Origin: Hepsetus odoe
Lineage: Eukaryota > Chordata > Actinopteri > Characiformes > Hepsetidae
Reading direction: 5' to 3'
Assembly (NCBI GenBank): GCA_017165825.1
Contig: CM029367.1
Coordinates: 10,555,906 to 10,619,905, forward strand
Length of the DNA: 64,000 nucleotides
Positions 1-12,898 of this stretch are shown piece after piece. Position numbers and translations under genes: made by a program. The notes under the pieces were generated by a model. It was given only the letters and a program-made list of their open reading frames with translations, was not told the origin of the DNA and did no database searches. The stretch's first letter is position 1; every line of letters starts with the position of its first letter.

Positions 1-3000
1 CATGGGGAGGCTTTTAAGTCATTTTGATAAGAATGGGGGATGCCATGGCCCCCTTTCTTCCTTTAGATGCCAAATGCTCAGACCCTCTCATTGTTTCCTG
101 ATCATTTTTGAGCTTTTTCAAAGTTTAGCTTAAAAGTCTCTAAGACCCTGAGACCGAAGCCATACCACAGTACAAGTATATTTTTCAATAGGGTTTCCAG
201 TGTATTTCTATGTGAAACTCTATGTTTTTGGCCAAAAACACTGTCTCTCCAAAGTTTCAAGTACATTTACTTAAACCTAGTTTAGGACTGATGATGGATG
301 AGTCTAGGGCCTTCTTATGCTAAGCATTTCAAAAACAAATGTCATTTTTTCTGTCAGTTCATCACCTATTCTGTTGTTTGTATTATGTAGTTATTTAAAG
401 AATCTTTAGGTTTTACTTCTAAAATTATGGTCCTCCAAATTTGGTTAGTTTAGAGGTTTCCAGTCCTAGTCTTGTTAACTGCACGCTTTAGTCATTTTGA
501 GCCTTGTCTCATCTGGGGCAACCTAATCAGCTCAACAGGTTTCTCACTGGCTGTGATATTTGCATAAAATAGACTTGGATTTGGGATTTCCTTTTTTAGA
601 TGCTGTGATTACATTTTGTCAACCTCAAAATCTGTTGGATCCTAGCCCATCTTTGAGTCTCTCTAAATCAAATCTAGCCAGCCATATCTTTCTGGAGTTT
701 ACTTTTATATAAATAAATTCCAATGGCTGAGATTTAGAAAATCAAAGGATATGTTACATTCAGCTGTTTGCACGATGCCTTTGCACGAATGTAGATAACA
801 GATTCTATATTATCTGTTTGTAATGTATGCATTCAAATCTTTATTTGGGATGATAAATGCAGGCAGCGTAAGATCATTTATTGTGGGCAAAGAACTATAA
901 ATGCTTTGCTGTTGGGTTCATATGGAAATATGAAGAAAGCATGCTGGAAATATTGGAGCTACAGGGTATACATGCTGTTGTGAGGAAATCCGCATGCCAA
1001 ATCAGGGATAAAAGGCTCTGAGTTATCCCCGAGTGTTTTCACTTGCTCCTTCGCCTAGACCTGACAATATACACTTTCCAGTTTACAGTGGATCAATGGC
1101 CACATGGCTGCTTCCACATGCGCCGTTTGATTGCAGTCAGTTTTATCTGGCCTTGATGATATTCTATTCTATTCATTCATTGTAGATGTTCTTGGTCAAG
1201 TAAAGACTAGTTTGTCTTATGTGTGTGAAGGACTAGAGCATAATATTGTATAATGTCTTATTTGTTAAAGATAAGGGATGACTTTAAAGGGGCACATTTT
1301 TAAAAATAGCAACAGTAGAATCCGTTTGACCAAACACAAATGGAAAGTAAGTAGTTAATTAGTAGAGTGGCATAATTAAAGGTTTATTAATTCAATTAGG
1401 TTTGCAGTTAAAGACAGCTCAGGGGCCCCTAAGGACATGAAGCAATTCCATTCCTGTTGTTGCTTGTTGTGTCTTTGGTCAAAGGCAGTTAATTTCCCTG
1501 ATTTTACAAGAAGTTTCTGTAGTTGTTGGAAAGAGTTTCATCTGGCTTTCATGTGAGTCAATTAACTCTGACAGCTGACTGACCTTGTATTCATTGGGAT
1601 GCTGTATTTTCTTCACAATAGAAGGGTTGCCAACATATGGTCACTGGTTACTCTCCAATTATTGTTTATTCATAGACTGCAGTTACTATTCTGAGCACTA
1701 GAAGTGGATCTGCTGGTGATTCTCAGGCCTTGGATAGGGTGCATTCATTGGGGCCTTTTCCAAATTGTCTTAGAACGATTTCCTTTATCATAATGGCATG
1801 TTTTTCAATTGTTAAAACCCCCCCGCCTCCCCCTCCAGACCACTGGCCAGTGCGTGTGGTTGTCCCCACTCATTTTCCTGAGTGGAACAACCAAAGTTGG
1901 AAGAAAGCAAACAACAATGTCAAGATTCAAATGTATCCACAGTTCCAAAAGTTAAAGACAAAATGCCAAAGATCTCCATCTAGATCTTTTGTTTTCCCTC
2001 AGTGAACAAGGCAAGTACCAGTCTTGTGGCATGTAAAAATATGGCACAAACCCTTCAATACTGAACTTCCTTCAGAGACACTCTTTACTGATCAAAACCA
2101 TGCAAAGATAAAAAAAAACAAAGTATATGTTATCAATCTCTTTCTCATGCCAGTAGTCCTCCCACTCCTTAAAACAGAAAATTCTAACAAGTCTGGAGGG
2201 GCTAACAATAGATACTAGATAAAAAAAAAAAACTGCTCCCCTTTAACAAGGGTGCTTGATTCCAAGCCCTGAAGGATTAGACTGAACTGCAAAGTTAAGT
2301 GTTTTTTTTTAGCTTGGCATGTTAATAAGCTCGATAATTAGCCAATGAGTTAAATCAGGTGTGTGAACTAGGAAAATACTAAACCTTGCACTGTTGTGGC
2401 CCCTCAGGACAGCAACTGCCCATGTCTCCTTTATAATAAACACAAAGAACTCCAAAGAGAAGTCCATAGCTGGGGCATCTGGGATGTTGCAGCTGAGGTG
2501 CACATCTCTAGTCCCAAAGGGCCAACACAGTTTTTCTCTTAAGGGATTTCTCAGTGCCATGCATTCAGTTTATCAGCTAAATATAAAGCCCAATCTCAGT
2601 TTAACCATCTTTTGAGTTGAGAAACCCTAAACTATACAGTAATTAATAATATACAGTGTTGTGCTTTTGTACAGTTTTCATATTAAAGGTCCCAAAAGGT
2701 TCTGTAGACTGATGTAAATGTACATTGCTTCAAAAATGATTATTTAACTAATCTGTTCATTTGAGCATTTTTATTAGACCTTCTGAACAGCAATGGCATG
2801 ACTACATATTTCTTTACCTCTACATAAAACCATGCAATTGGGATAAGGTCAATAGATTCCCCTTTTTAAAAACACCAGGGCATTAATATGACACTGGCCC
2901 GGCTAGTCTGACTCTCACAACCTCTTTTGATTTATTACAGTTGTCACAGACAGACTCTTCTCTGGGATGATGGCCGGTCACGTGACCAGCACTGCACCAT

Positions 3001-3617
3001 GAAACACTTTTCCCAGGCAGCTCCTTTCATCTTGGTCTTCAAAACAAAATCCTATACATATTGAAGATTAGGAAAAAGGGAAATCTGTGTTTGCCCTCTC
3101 TTTTTCTCCAACCAAGTCCATTTAGATTAGTGAAGATGTGGTGCTTGGCTGCTGCAGAGAGCGAATCAAATACAGCGGCAGCCCTGGCCCAGGAGTAATT
3201 ATTGCTAAATACTACTGGTATGGGGCTGAGGAATAAGTCCATGTGAGCAAAGTAATAGAATTAGTGTCGCATTGATTTCTATGATTCTATGGCTGGGAAA
3301 CAAGAAAATGTCATCAACGATGTGGCGAAGCTGCTCATGGGTTAATTCATGTCCCAGTTCAACCTCTGTTATTTACTTAACCTAATAGAGTCTCCATAAC
3401 GGGCAGAAGCATGTTGTGTTACATTCTCACATGCTCTAGTGATCTTTAAATGGCCTCTTCACTATGCTGGTAATTTCCAAGTGTTTAAAAAAAGATAAAC
3501 CCATTCTTTCTTAAAAAACCCATATCCTACATTTACTTGTATTTCCCCCCAGGTCCACAAAAGACATACGTGTATGTTTTATTTTATATCACTTATATTA
3601 TATTTATCCCTTTACAT
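1..3617. other. Plain intron, no repeats recognised
   Basis: Apart from a C-rich run near 1818-1836 and an A run at 2220-2232 there is nothing distinctive. The short open frames carry no domain signature. Confidence 0.5.
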
Positions 3618-3625
3618 ACACACAT

Positions 3626-3837
3626 AGGGGCAGCGGTGGCCTAGTGGTTAGGGCGTGGGCCACATGATCGGAGGATCAGGGGTTCAAACCCCTTCCCAAT
3701 AGGTTGCCCTGAGTTACCCTTGAGCAAGGTGCCGTCCCCTTGGGCTGGTGACCTGTCCAGGGTGCATCTCCTGTGTGTGCTGGGTTGGACTCCAGCGTGA
3801 CCCCGTTTGGGACAAGCGGCAGAAAATGGATGGATAC
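3626..3837 (+). mobile_element. tRNA-derived SINE, type A (GGATGG tail), copy A1
   Basis: The head reads ggggcagcggtggcctagtgg, with a pol III A-box (tggcctagtgg) and a B-box-like ggttcaaacccc. The body is gttgccctgag...cttgagcaaggtgccgtcccc, and the tail is gacctgtccagggtg...gacaagcggcagaaaatggatggat. The bases acacacat occur at 3618-3625 and again at 3838-3845, a likely target-site duplication, although the flank is itself CA-rich. It lacks the ctcgctcctccctgcgat segment seen in the 26.6-kb copy. Confidence 0.8.
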
Positions 3838-4258
3838 ACACACATCTTCTCACCCTGTCTTTTGGACTGATAAATGTGAATGGTTAATGAGCACCTAGAC
3901 TATAAACTAGGCTGAACTGGAAAGGTCTGTGTACTCCTTGTTGTGTTGTTTTTTTGTGGCACCACAAAAGCATTTCTAACTATTTTTCATAAAAGGCAGC
4001 ATGCAGTAAAAGATATGTTGGGATTGTTTGCATACCACGTTGGACTCTTTTATTTAGAACAAAGTTCAGTTTTGTATGATTTAAGCCCTTTACTTCTGCT
4101 TTTCAACCTGTCAAGTTTGTTGTGAAGAGATCCTGTAAAGCCCAGGGCTGTTGTGCAGCTGTTTGCACAAATAGTTGACCCAATAACAAGTCATCACCTT
4201 TCTCTGTGCCAAGCATTGCTCTTTCATCATACACAGCAAGGACTTGGGTTACTCATGC

Positions 4259-4293
4259 GTTACACCCCCCCAACCCCCCCACCCCCACCACCA
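4259..4293. repeat. C-rich low-complexity tract
   Basis: Runs of C broken by single A bases (acacccccccaaccccccc...). It makes spurious open frames on both strands and holds no gene. Confidence 0.7.
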
Positions 4294-5353
4294 CTCTGTA
4301 ATCTTGATTCAAAAGTGAGAATTCGCCACTGGGCTGGAGTGGCTCCAAATTGCTTGCCTCTTCAGTGCTGACTTTGCGAGTGCATGAATAAATGATTTTG
4401 CCAACAGTGGATAAAACCCCTGTAAGCTTGTGCCACTGTTTTAATTGCTTCAGCCACGCTGTGTTCATACAGTGGCACGGAGAGCATGGAGGAAATGCAC
4501 GCAAGACAAAAACACATGCTCTTCACACTCAATTTTTCCACCTTTGCTCAGTCCCTTGCACTTCAAAAACATACTTTAGAGACATATATTGCATGTTTGA
4601 AGATGTCTTCATTCTGTATTGATGACTTTAACGTTCCTCTTCTTAGGTGCATCTGTATATAAAACAAACAGAGTTTATGGAACATTTTGCAGGACCCATG
4701 CCATCCATCGTCATGTATTTATGCATTATAGTGTGACCAGTCATGATTTTTTTTCGCTATTTTCCCCAGGCTCTCAAGCTGTTCTGCCTGTTTGTTGCAG
4801 ACGGGTCAGAGCTAATTTCCACGCCATGCTTAAATGATAAAAAAAATAATCATTTATCGTTGTAATCTTGCATTAAAAAAATGCACAGGGCATTGATTTA
4901 ACACTGCTCTGATCCTTTGGAATAATTCAATGAATATGTTTAACACATGCTCTTTTGGACATTGTCTCAACAGACAAGAAGGCATCGCCAAACAATTCAC
5001 AAAGGTGAAAAAGCCAGTTTACTGATACAAGGGCATTTTATAATTTTTTTTTTTTGCCATTGTCGCAGGTCAAGTAGGCCATTCACTGCTCTAAGAACAT
5101 TGATCTAACCTTTGCTGATATTGTTAGTCAAAGTAATTCATCATTGCTATCAAATTGACCCAGCAAGTCAACAGAGCAAGTTCTGATCCATTCGTTTCCA
5201 TGGATGTGATGAGCGGTAAAGCAGACTCCCTACTGCACTCACCCAACTGCCACTGTGCCATCAGCCCTTGCTTAATGCCATTTGCATTGTTGTTCAATGT
5301 GTAAGGAAAGGTCAAGCCTTTAGCCTGATACATCTTCTTTTATCACACCAGAT

Positions 5354-5607
5354 GAAGTGAAGTGAAAGTGACAACTTGCCATTGTGAAACACGGCACAAC
5401 ACTCAGTGAACCGTAACGAAATTCAAACTCTGCATTTAACCCATACGCACTGTGCAGGAAGGGACAGCTGTTTAAAGCACCCAGGGATCAGTGATGGGAA
5501 CAGTGCCTTGCTTAAGGGTACCACAGGGCAACCCACTGGTCTGGGATTCAAACCCATGACCTTCTGATCCTGGGGCCAACTCCCTAACAACTAGGCCACC
5601 GCTGTCC
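5354..5607 (-). mobile_element. tRNA-derived SINE, type B (tcactttcactt tail), copy B1
   Basis: Read on the minus strand it has the head ggacagcggtggcctagttg, a degenerate B-box, the gttgccctgtgg...aagcaaggc body, then ttaaatgcagag...gtgctgtg...acaatgg and a tail of tcactttcacttcactt. It is older than B2, with several differences in both pol III boxes. Confidence 0.8.
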
Positions 5608-5669
5608 AACAGATGCTGAAAACAGTGTACTGCAGGCACCTGAATTTGTTCTGTACTTCAAGCACCATG

Positions 5670-5943
5670 AAAAAAGTGAAAAGTGAAAGTGACAACCCTT
5701 GTCATTGTGAGGTCACAGGACAGCACAGCACACGTGAGCCACAACAAAATTGGACCTCTGCATTTAACCCATGCACACAAACACCATGCAGCTATTGAAA
5801 GTGCCTGGGGAGCATTTATGGGGACGGTACCTTGCTCAAGGGTACCTCAGGGCAACCTACTTGTGAGGGAATCGAACCAACAATTTTCCAATGTGGGTGC
5901 AACTCCCTAACCACTAGGCCACCGCTGCCCCACCGCTGCGCCA
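5670..5943 (-). mobile_element. Type B SINE, copy B2, with target-site duplication and doubled 5' end
   Basis: A full-length copy on the minus strand. The 10-bp aagcaccatg occurs at 5660-5669 and again at 5944-5953, a clean target-site duplication. Inside the element the 5' end is repeated: the minus strand reads tggcgcagcggtggggcagcggtggcc, so gcagcggtggggcagcggtgg is a short head duplication. It lies about 70 bp from B1 in the same orientation. Confidence 0.85.
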
Positions 5944-5953
5944 AAGCACCATG

Positions 5954-6650
5954 TGCAGTATTTCCCACTGAGCATGTTGAATGGAAAAGTGAAGCACTCT
6001 TCAAAGTTATGTGCATCACTCTTTAGAATATTCAAATATTATTGGCATGAATGCAAACTGTTTGTTCTTATGCTTATAATAAACACTGTGCAGCAAAATT
6101 AGCTGAAATTCTCATGCTCAGGCAAATATAGTCACTGCAGAATTCCTGCCACATAGGTGACAGATCCAGCAGAGCAATCCATCACAGAGAAATGCCAGCG
6201 TGTGACCACTATCGTTAAGCCTATGCTAGTGGATAATTTAAAACATATAACATGAGTAGTCTAATCAGTCCTGAAGCATTTGTGAGAAAAATAGGAAAAA
6301 AGAAAGGGTAAACAGACATAGCGTGTTTATTCCAGCATGACACTTCACTGCAACACATCAAGAACACCTTCGCTTTGGGTGGGGAGGAAAAGAAGAAAGA
6401 AATCCCATAATTTTTTTTCTAGCGCAGCAGTCACAGTTCATCTCCATCCCACTGTGCCTTGTCTTCTCCAGTTCTTTATCAAATTTGATTCCCTCTTTGT
6501 TCGCCCTCCAACCCAAATGTGACCCACTGCAAGCCTTTACCTTTACAGCTGTGATAAAATATCCCTCACCATGCTGGAGTGACAATCTGGATTCGAGCAA
6601 GCTTTCACTCTTTTTTTTTCTATTATTTTTATTGGTACACTCTAGTGTTC
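5954..6650. other. Plain intron between SINE B2 and the GA tract
   Basis: No repeat family, splice-bounded open frame or RNA gene could be recognised. Confidence 0.5.
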
Positions 6651-6680
6651 AGAGAAAAAGAGAGGGAGAGAGAGAGAACA

Positions 6681-6748
<68 letters not shown>
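6651..6748. repeat. GA microsatellite
   Basis: Imperfect gaga sequence becomes pure (AG)n from about 6693 to 6748, roughly 28 units. Open frames across it encode only RE or LS repeats and are artefacts. Confidence 0.95.
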
Positions 6749-6751
<3 letters not shown>

Positions 6752-7550
6752 AGTGACATGTGAGGTTGCTGTCATGTTTTCCTCCCTTTTAGAATTATTG
6801 TAATGTGAGGAATGGAATGGCAGCACTGGGGCCCTGCTTGTGCTTCCTGTGGGAGAATAATTGCTCTGGGGTCTGCGATAAAGAGCAAAGAGAGGATGAA
6901 CCTGCTTCTCCGAGTGATAAAGAGTGTCATAGAAGAGGCCTAGAGGAATATTATGAAGTCTGAACCATTCAGTTATGAATATGAATTTATATAAAAAAAA
7001 AGTGTTATTAAATGCTGACGTATAGATTGATGAGGTTTGGACAGGGATGAAGGTTGGATCAGGCCAATGCTGAGCCTCACAGATGATTTGCATTACATAG
7101 CATTTAGGATGGTGGAAATGAAAATGGAGACTTGCCCACTGTCTTGGTGTTGGTCAGGTAACAGTGTTGAGGTACAGGTGAATTGTTACATTTCGGTTAC
7201 AGTTTGATATTTCTCATCTGATATGTATAATAATAATTTTATTGTAATTATATTGCAATAATAATTGATACACATAATAGTCAATAAGCAACAGAGTCAG
7301 CTTTATTTTTTGTATATATAATATTGTGTGCTTTATCTTTGGGATCCAGGGCCAAAACATTAATTGCAACGTATGACTTTTTGCTGGTGCTTCATATTTT
7401 TATTGAAAAACCTTTTTTTTTATTATTGAAATTTAAGATTTCTCTTCTGAAAATAGGTTTTTTTTTTTTGTTTTTTTTTTAGGATACTAATTAAGGTTTT
7501 TGGAGAGAAATGAAAGAGTAAAAAAAGGAACAAAAAATTCAGTCCTAACA

Positions 7551-7670
7551 AAAGCTTTACCCAACGCTTTTATCCTGAATGGGGTTGTGGGTGGTGCTGG
7601 AGGCTTTTCCAGTGCAAACACCCTGGAGGGGTTGCCTGTCCATCACAGTCACAACAAGCTATATCAGGCT
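7551..7670 (+). mobile_element. Old interspersed-repeat remnant
   Basis: The stretch cctgaatggggttgtgggtggtgctgg...ttttccagtgcaaacaccctgg...gttgcctgtccatcacag resembles a common fish repeat module in which a gtgctggagcc...aacaccctgga...gccagtccatcgcag core recurs. It is decayed and has no clear ends. The class is uncertain; a LINE or SINE 3' tail is the best guess. Confidence 0.45.
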
Positions 7671-7812
7671 TATCATTAAGCATGGCAGTACTCAGGAGGC
7701 AAAGGTTTATTAACATCATTAAGCCATATTGTTTAATTTAGTGTTACTACTGAAAATATGAATGCAGGCAAAATTCTAGCAGCTTAAAGAATTACAACGT
7801 CAATTTCTGAAT

Positions 7813-7873
7813 AAAAAAACAAAACAAAAAAAACAACAACAAAAAAAAACCAAAAAAAAAAAAAAAAAAAAAA
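7813..7873. repeat. A-rich low-complexity tract
   Basis: A runs interrupted by C, then an unbroken run of 22 A. No retrocopy could be recognised next to it, so it is called simple sequence rather than the tail of a processed pseudogene. Confidence 0.85.
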
Positions 7874-9776
7874 CCTCCTCTTTCACACTTAAAAAATGAC
7901 TTAATCTTAGTCTCATCCATAAAATCGTCTGGCAAAGCCCTCGAATCAATTTATCCCAGTTTAATCACTTGTCATCTCACCCTTTAAGTCAACAAAAAAC
8001 ATGGAAATATTTTTATATATATAAATATATAGTGGCTCACAGCGCGTTTTTAATAAATAATTTTTCTTAAATGTTCTTTATATTTGTTTACATTCTCATG
8101 CTACTTTGCCTTCTATTAATTTTCCTGCATTTGTAAGTCTATAAAATGAAGACTTTTAATTCTCCATAAAAGCTACTTGATACGTTTCTGCATTTTATAA
8201 AATGATTAATGGCAAAAGCATTAAAATGGGTTTAAATATTTTTGTCTTCTATGTGGACTTAAACCACAAATTTATCATCTACAAATTTTACATTCCTCCA
8301 TCTGCGTATGCTATATGCTGATCAATAACAAATGAAAGTATGATTTTGTCTTTGATTACATTTTTACATGCATGTAAACGTGCAAAAATCAGCAATGAAG
8401 AAATGAATGGAAATTGCTGCAGGACAGCAACGCAGAATTGAGAAACTGCAGATGAAAGCACTTCCGAAGCAGTACCTTCATGCTACCTGTATATTAAAGG
8501 CAACAGTAAGACGCCAAACATGACAAAAATAACATGCAGTGCTGTTCTCTGTAATCATCCAGTGGTTTGATTTGTGAAGGCACTGATCAGCATTTTCCTT
8601 AGACGAGGGAAGATTGATACCAGTGGGGGGAAAATCTTTACAGATAACAGAAGGTTTCGCAGGATGTGATGGAATTGTTAAAATAAAAAATAAAGAGAGT
8701 GACAAAAGGTGGAGGGACACAAAGAAAGGAGAAGAGAGAGAGAGAGACAGATACAGAGAAAGGAACAAGAAAACATCAGGGGAACTGGCTGCAGTCAGAC
8801 TTCCTTGAAGAGAAAAATGAAACCAATGTTCAGTGTTGTATAACTTTCGAAAACCCCAGGGCAGGGGCAGAAATTGAACAGTGTAAAAATAATTAGAACA
8901 CCAGGTGTGGGCACAATGAATCTGAGGCAGCCACTGTTGACAAACCAATGCAGCTCTCTTCTTTTCACATTGTGTGAAAACTCAATTTCAAGTTTCCTCT
9001 AATATGTCTGTGTGGCGATCAAGAGCAGAAAGTCAGTGGACCCCTACAAAAGAATGAGGAGCAAGTTACGTCTAAGAACTAAGAGCTGCAATCAATTGTT
9101 CTGAACGTGGTAAACATAGAGCCAGATTAACGATCCCTTAGGTGATAGTCCATGATGATGGACTACGAAAATATGTTCTGAAAGGAAGTTATAATTTTTA
9201 GTTATCATTTATATCATTTTATATTAATTGATATTCATTTTATATCATTTTAATCATTTTATATTCATTTCATTCTATAGCCGTTCATTTTTTGTGAAGT
9301 TTTTCCAGTATGTTGCCATATTTTCCATAATTAATCAATAGATTTCACTGATTTAAAAAAAGGCAGTGATAGCAATAATGACTGGAGAAGTGTTCCTTGC
9401 AGTCATCGACTCCTTTAAAGCCCAGGCAAATAAAGAAGGCATCTCAGCTTTAAACGGTCCTAAACAACACTCATGTATCCTCTTCGGATACACCAGTACA
9501 TAAAATAATGATTCAGCCTCTGCTTTAGCGATTCCCTAGACGTGTCTCAGAGCCTGGAAATATAAACTTTCATACTCTTTTTGGTAACGAGGACCACCAA
9601 GACCACCAGTTGTCCTCCATATCTATTAAAGTGATACAATGAGATACGATGAGAGACTCTGAACTGCTTTAATTCCTTCAAGACAGCAAGTGTAACATGT
9701 AGTGTATTGGTTTGTTTCATCAGAGTTACAATGAACAATGAAAGTATGGAATATATTTTTATTCAAATGTTTGATC
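7874..9776. other. AT-rich intron with short simple repeats
   Basis: It contains a short GA-rich patch near 8728-8770 and repeated tttatatcatttta motifs at about 9205-9275. A 156-codon minus-strand open frame at 8478-8948 crosses the GA-rich patch, has no recognisable domain and is not called a gene. Confidence 0.5.
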
Positions 9777-9800
9777 TACACTACCATTCAAAAGGTTTCA
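9777..9800 (+). mobile_element. Possible Tc1/mariner-type terminal repeat remnant
   Basis: The bases tacactaccattcaaaagg resemble a widespread fish DNA-transposon end of the form TACACTACC-TTCAAAAGTTT. No matching inverted end or transposase remnant was found nearby, so this is only a fragment call. Confidence 0.35.
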
Positions 9801-10317
9801 ATCAGCTGCCATACAATGTTTTTGTTATTTTATATACAATTAGAACTTTGAAATGTGCTATTTGATATAATTCCTGCATTTCCACATTCACTGTCATTAT
9901 ACAGGCTTATTTCAACAAGCCCTCTTTTTTTTGGACCTCAGGTACTTTGCCATGGTACTGAGATTTTTTTTTTTTTCAGTTTTCTGCAATTTACTTTGCA
10001 GTTTTTATTTTTACGCTCTACATTCTAACACCATCTCTGTAATTATTATTTTTTAATGCATTTAATCAGGGTTTTAATGCATTTGGAGAAAATGTGCAAA
10101 CTGAATATGCTTTCTATAAAGAGATAACTACTAGAGACATGGATTAAAGTGAAGTGGTAAAGTTAGTTTACAGTATTTTCAACAATTTGTTTGCATTGCG
10201 TCTGAATATTGAAGGCTTAATAGTGTTTGATTCATTTTACTAGAGTGAGAGTTTCAATTTGTTTTGCATAGAAACAGCTAGGAGAATGCAGAACTAGCAG
10301 AACAACTTTTTAAATTG

Positions 10318-10567
10318 AAAAGTGAAAGTGACAACCCTTTCATTACGAGGTCACAGCACAGCAGACAGTGAACCACAACAAAATTGGACCTCTGCATTTA
10401 ACCCATGCACACTCAAACACCGTGCAGCTTTTGAAAGCCCCCGGGGAGCAGTGACGGAGACAGTACCTTGCTCAAGGGTACCTCAGGGGAACCTATTAGG
10501 AAGGGGTTTGAACCCCTGATCCTCCGATCATGCGGCCAACAACCTAACCACTAGGCCACCACTGCCC
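10318..10567 (-). mobile_element. Type B SINE, copy B3
   Basis: The minus strand carries the head gggcagtggtggcctagtgg, a B-box-like ggttcaaacccc, the body gttcccctgaggtacccttgagcaaggtac, and the tail ttaaatgcagaggtcc...gctgtgacctcgtaatg...tcactttcactt. It is near full length, with no clear target duplication. Confidence 0.85.
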
Positions 10568-10858
10568 GATGTGGATTTGTTAATGTGGGTTTAATTGTGA
10601 AATTGTCTGGGACAATTCACACAAACAGGACGATGATTAGAAAATTCAAAAGTTCATAAGTTTAGTATTTTGACCTCTTTGTCACCCACATGGATGATTG
10701 GTTTGATCCCTGAAAACTTAGTTGGACTGACTCTGCTATGTTATTGCCACACAAGAGGTCTAGAGGTGCCAAGAAAATGAACGTTTATCTTAAACGTTTC
10801 TTAGAACATAGATATCATTGAGGTTTCTTAAATACATCATTTGTATTTTCATCTCAAC

Positions 10859-11118
10859 AAAAGTGAAAGTGAAAACCCTTGTCATTGCGAGGTCACGGCA
10901 CAGCACACATGAACCACAACGAAATTGGACCTCTGCATTTAACCCATGCACACTCAAACCCGTGCAGCAGTGGGCAGCTATTGAAAGCGCCCGGGAAGCA
11001 GTGATGGGGACGGTACCTTGCTCAAGGGTACCTCAGGGCAACCTATTGGGAAGGGGATTGAACCCCCGATCCTCCGATCATGGTGCTAACGCCCTAACCA
11101 CTAGGCCACCGCTGGCCC
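10859..11118 (-). mobile_element. Type B SINE, copy B4
   Basis: A well-preserved minus-strand copy in the same orientation as B3 and about 290 bp from it. It retains the gcccactgctgcacgggtt segment between body and tail, which is shortened in B3. The B-box reads gggttcaatcccc. Confidence 0.87.
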
Positions 11119-12307
11119 AAAGGTGAATAAAGCAGAATTCTACTGGTTTTCAGTGATTGAAATTAGGTGTAAGTTAAGTAATTCAGATTTCTTTTCATGT
11201 GAAAAGCTTTATTGTAGGAAAATGAATTCAGATTTCTTTTATGGGGTGGTGATCTACAATGCAAATAAAACGATTTTTAATTAAACATGAAAATCCAAAA
11301 CCATTAATATGTATTTTATTTAGGCCTTGCATTTAGGCTCTTAAGGCTTACAGATCATACATTAATTTTTTTTTTACTACTTAGATAAAAAAAGATTTTG
11401 AAATTTCTAACATGTCTATGATACATTTATCATGGAGTGCCTTATGGGCTGAAGAGTACTGGAAAAACAACAACAACAAAAATACAAATTGATCCATTAT
11501 TGGCCAAAATGCATCTCCTCTACATCAAGAATTTGACCGTTTTTAGGGTATTGATTGGCTCTATTTTTTTTTTTTTTTCCAGCCTTATCACAGCTGGTGG
11601 GCACATTCTGCCTTTGAACATAATCCATGCTTCTCAGTACACTCCCTTTTTGGATTCTCAAACAAATGAAAAAAAAGAGAAACTAAAAAAAAAACTAAAA
11701 AGTTTCTTTATTTGCTGTAAATGGTGCTTTTTTTTTTTTTTTTTTACCAATGTAAGAGTAACATTTAGCAAAATCATATTTTTAATTTAAAAAAAATGTT
11801 CTATTGATTGTGTTCACTCCTGAAGAAAGTCATATTTTCATTAGAATAAGGAAAATGTTTATGTTGTTTAATTATTATATCTTTTTTACAAGTAAATCTT
11901 TTCTACTTTTCTTATTCAGATATGAGTTATTAAATATCACCAACCAGCAAGCGTAAGCATTTAGTCATGTTGCTAGAAAAAAATAGACCCATCATGTTCA
12001 CAATACATTGTTTCAAATTATTAAGCACACATCTCCTACCACATCTTTAATGGATTCCTTCAGGACTAAACAACGATTGGTGCTGTGATTTGCGTGGCAG
12101 GTCATCACTCACAGAGAGGTTCTGCTGGTCAGAAACAGTATATTATGTGAGGGAAGAATGTTTACACTTGCTTTTGGAAATAAATCTACCTGTAGAGTTT
12201 AGTTCCAGCCCTAATCAACAGATGCAATCCAGCTAATCAAGCTCTTCATGGGTAACAGCAGCAGGTGTGTCAAACTGATGATGGAGCTGAGATAATATTA
12301 GATAGAT
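11119..12307. other. AT-rich intron with homopolymer runs
   Basis: T runs occur at 11566-11578 and 11728-11744, and A-rich sequence at 11667-11700. The 117-codon open frame here is made largely of F and K codons from these runs and is not a gene. Confidence 0.5.
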
Positions 12308-12400
12308 CAGTGGTTTTCAAACTTTTTCTGCACCCTCCCGCCCCCCCATTTGTTTTTGGGAGATAAGAATCTCTAGCATTGTTTGTGTTAAACAGGGATT
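12308..12400 (+). mobile_element. hAT-like terminal fragment
   Basis: The bases cagtggttttcaaacttttt followed by a C-rich run match the familiar CAGTGGTTCTCAAACTTTTT type of end carried by non-autonomous hAT elements. The opposite end is not seen before or after the neighbouring SINE, so it is a fragment. Confidence 0.5.
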
Positions 12401-12452
12401 TTGCTTTTTTATTTACTTAATTTGTGTATTATTTAATAGTCCAACCATTATA

Positions 12453-12711
12453 GGAAAGTGAAAATTCTTGTCATTGCGAGGTCACAGCACAGCACACAGT
12501 GAACCACAATGAAATTGGACCTCTGCATTTTACCCATGCACACAAACACACACCGTGCAGCAGGGGGCAACTATGAAAGCGCCTAGGGAGCAGTGACTGG
12601 GACGGTACCTTGCTCAAGGGTACCTCAAGGCAACCTATTGGTAAGGAGTTTGAATCTACAATTTTCCGATCCTGTGGCCTACTCCCTAACCACCAGGCCA
12701 CCTCTGCCCCC
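12453..12711 (-). mobile_element. Type B SINE, copy B5
   Basis: The minus strand reads ggggcagaggtggcctggtgg with a degraded B-box, then the caaggtaccgtcccagtcactgctccc body and the gcagaggtcc...gctgtgacctcgcaatgacaag tail. It ends at cactttcc without the long tail. Confidence 0.85.
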
Positions 12712-12833
12712 TATGAAGCAATGGTCAACTTTTAAATAATATCTTTTTGAACTTTTTTTTTTCCAGGAAATGCTCTGGCCTACAATTGGGTGTAGTTATA
12801 TTGTTAGTGATAGTGTAGGGCCAATTCTACATC

Positions 12834-12837
<4 letters not shown>

Positions 12838-12897
<60 letters not shown>
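12838..12897. repeat. GA microsatellite
   Basis: An uninterrupted (GA)n of about 30 units, a second locus of the same motif 6 kb from the first. Confidence 0.95.

Positions 12898-12898
<1 letters not shown>

Noticed and set aside
3640..3700. SINE heads as tRNA genes
   Set aside because: A and B boxes are present, but no cloverleaf with an anticodon arm and acceptor stem can be closed; they continue into SINE bodies.
6629..7093. 154-codon minus-strand open frame
   Set aside because: Nearly half is an LS repeat read from the GA microsatellite; no domain and no splice context.
8478..8948. 156-codon minus-strand open frame
   Set aside because: Depends on GA-rich simple sequence; the remainder has no recognisable motif.
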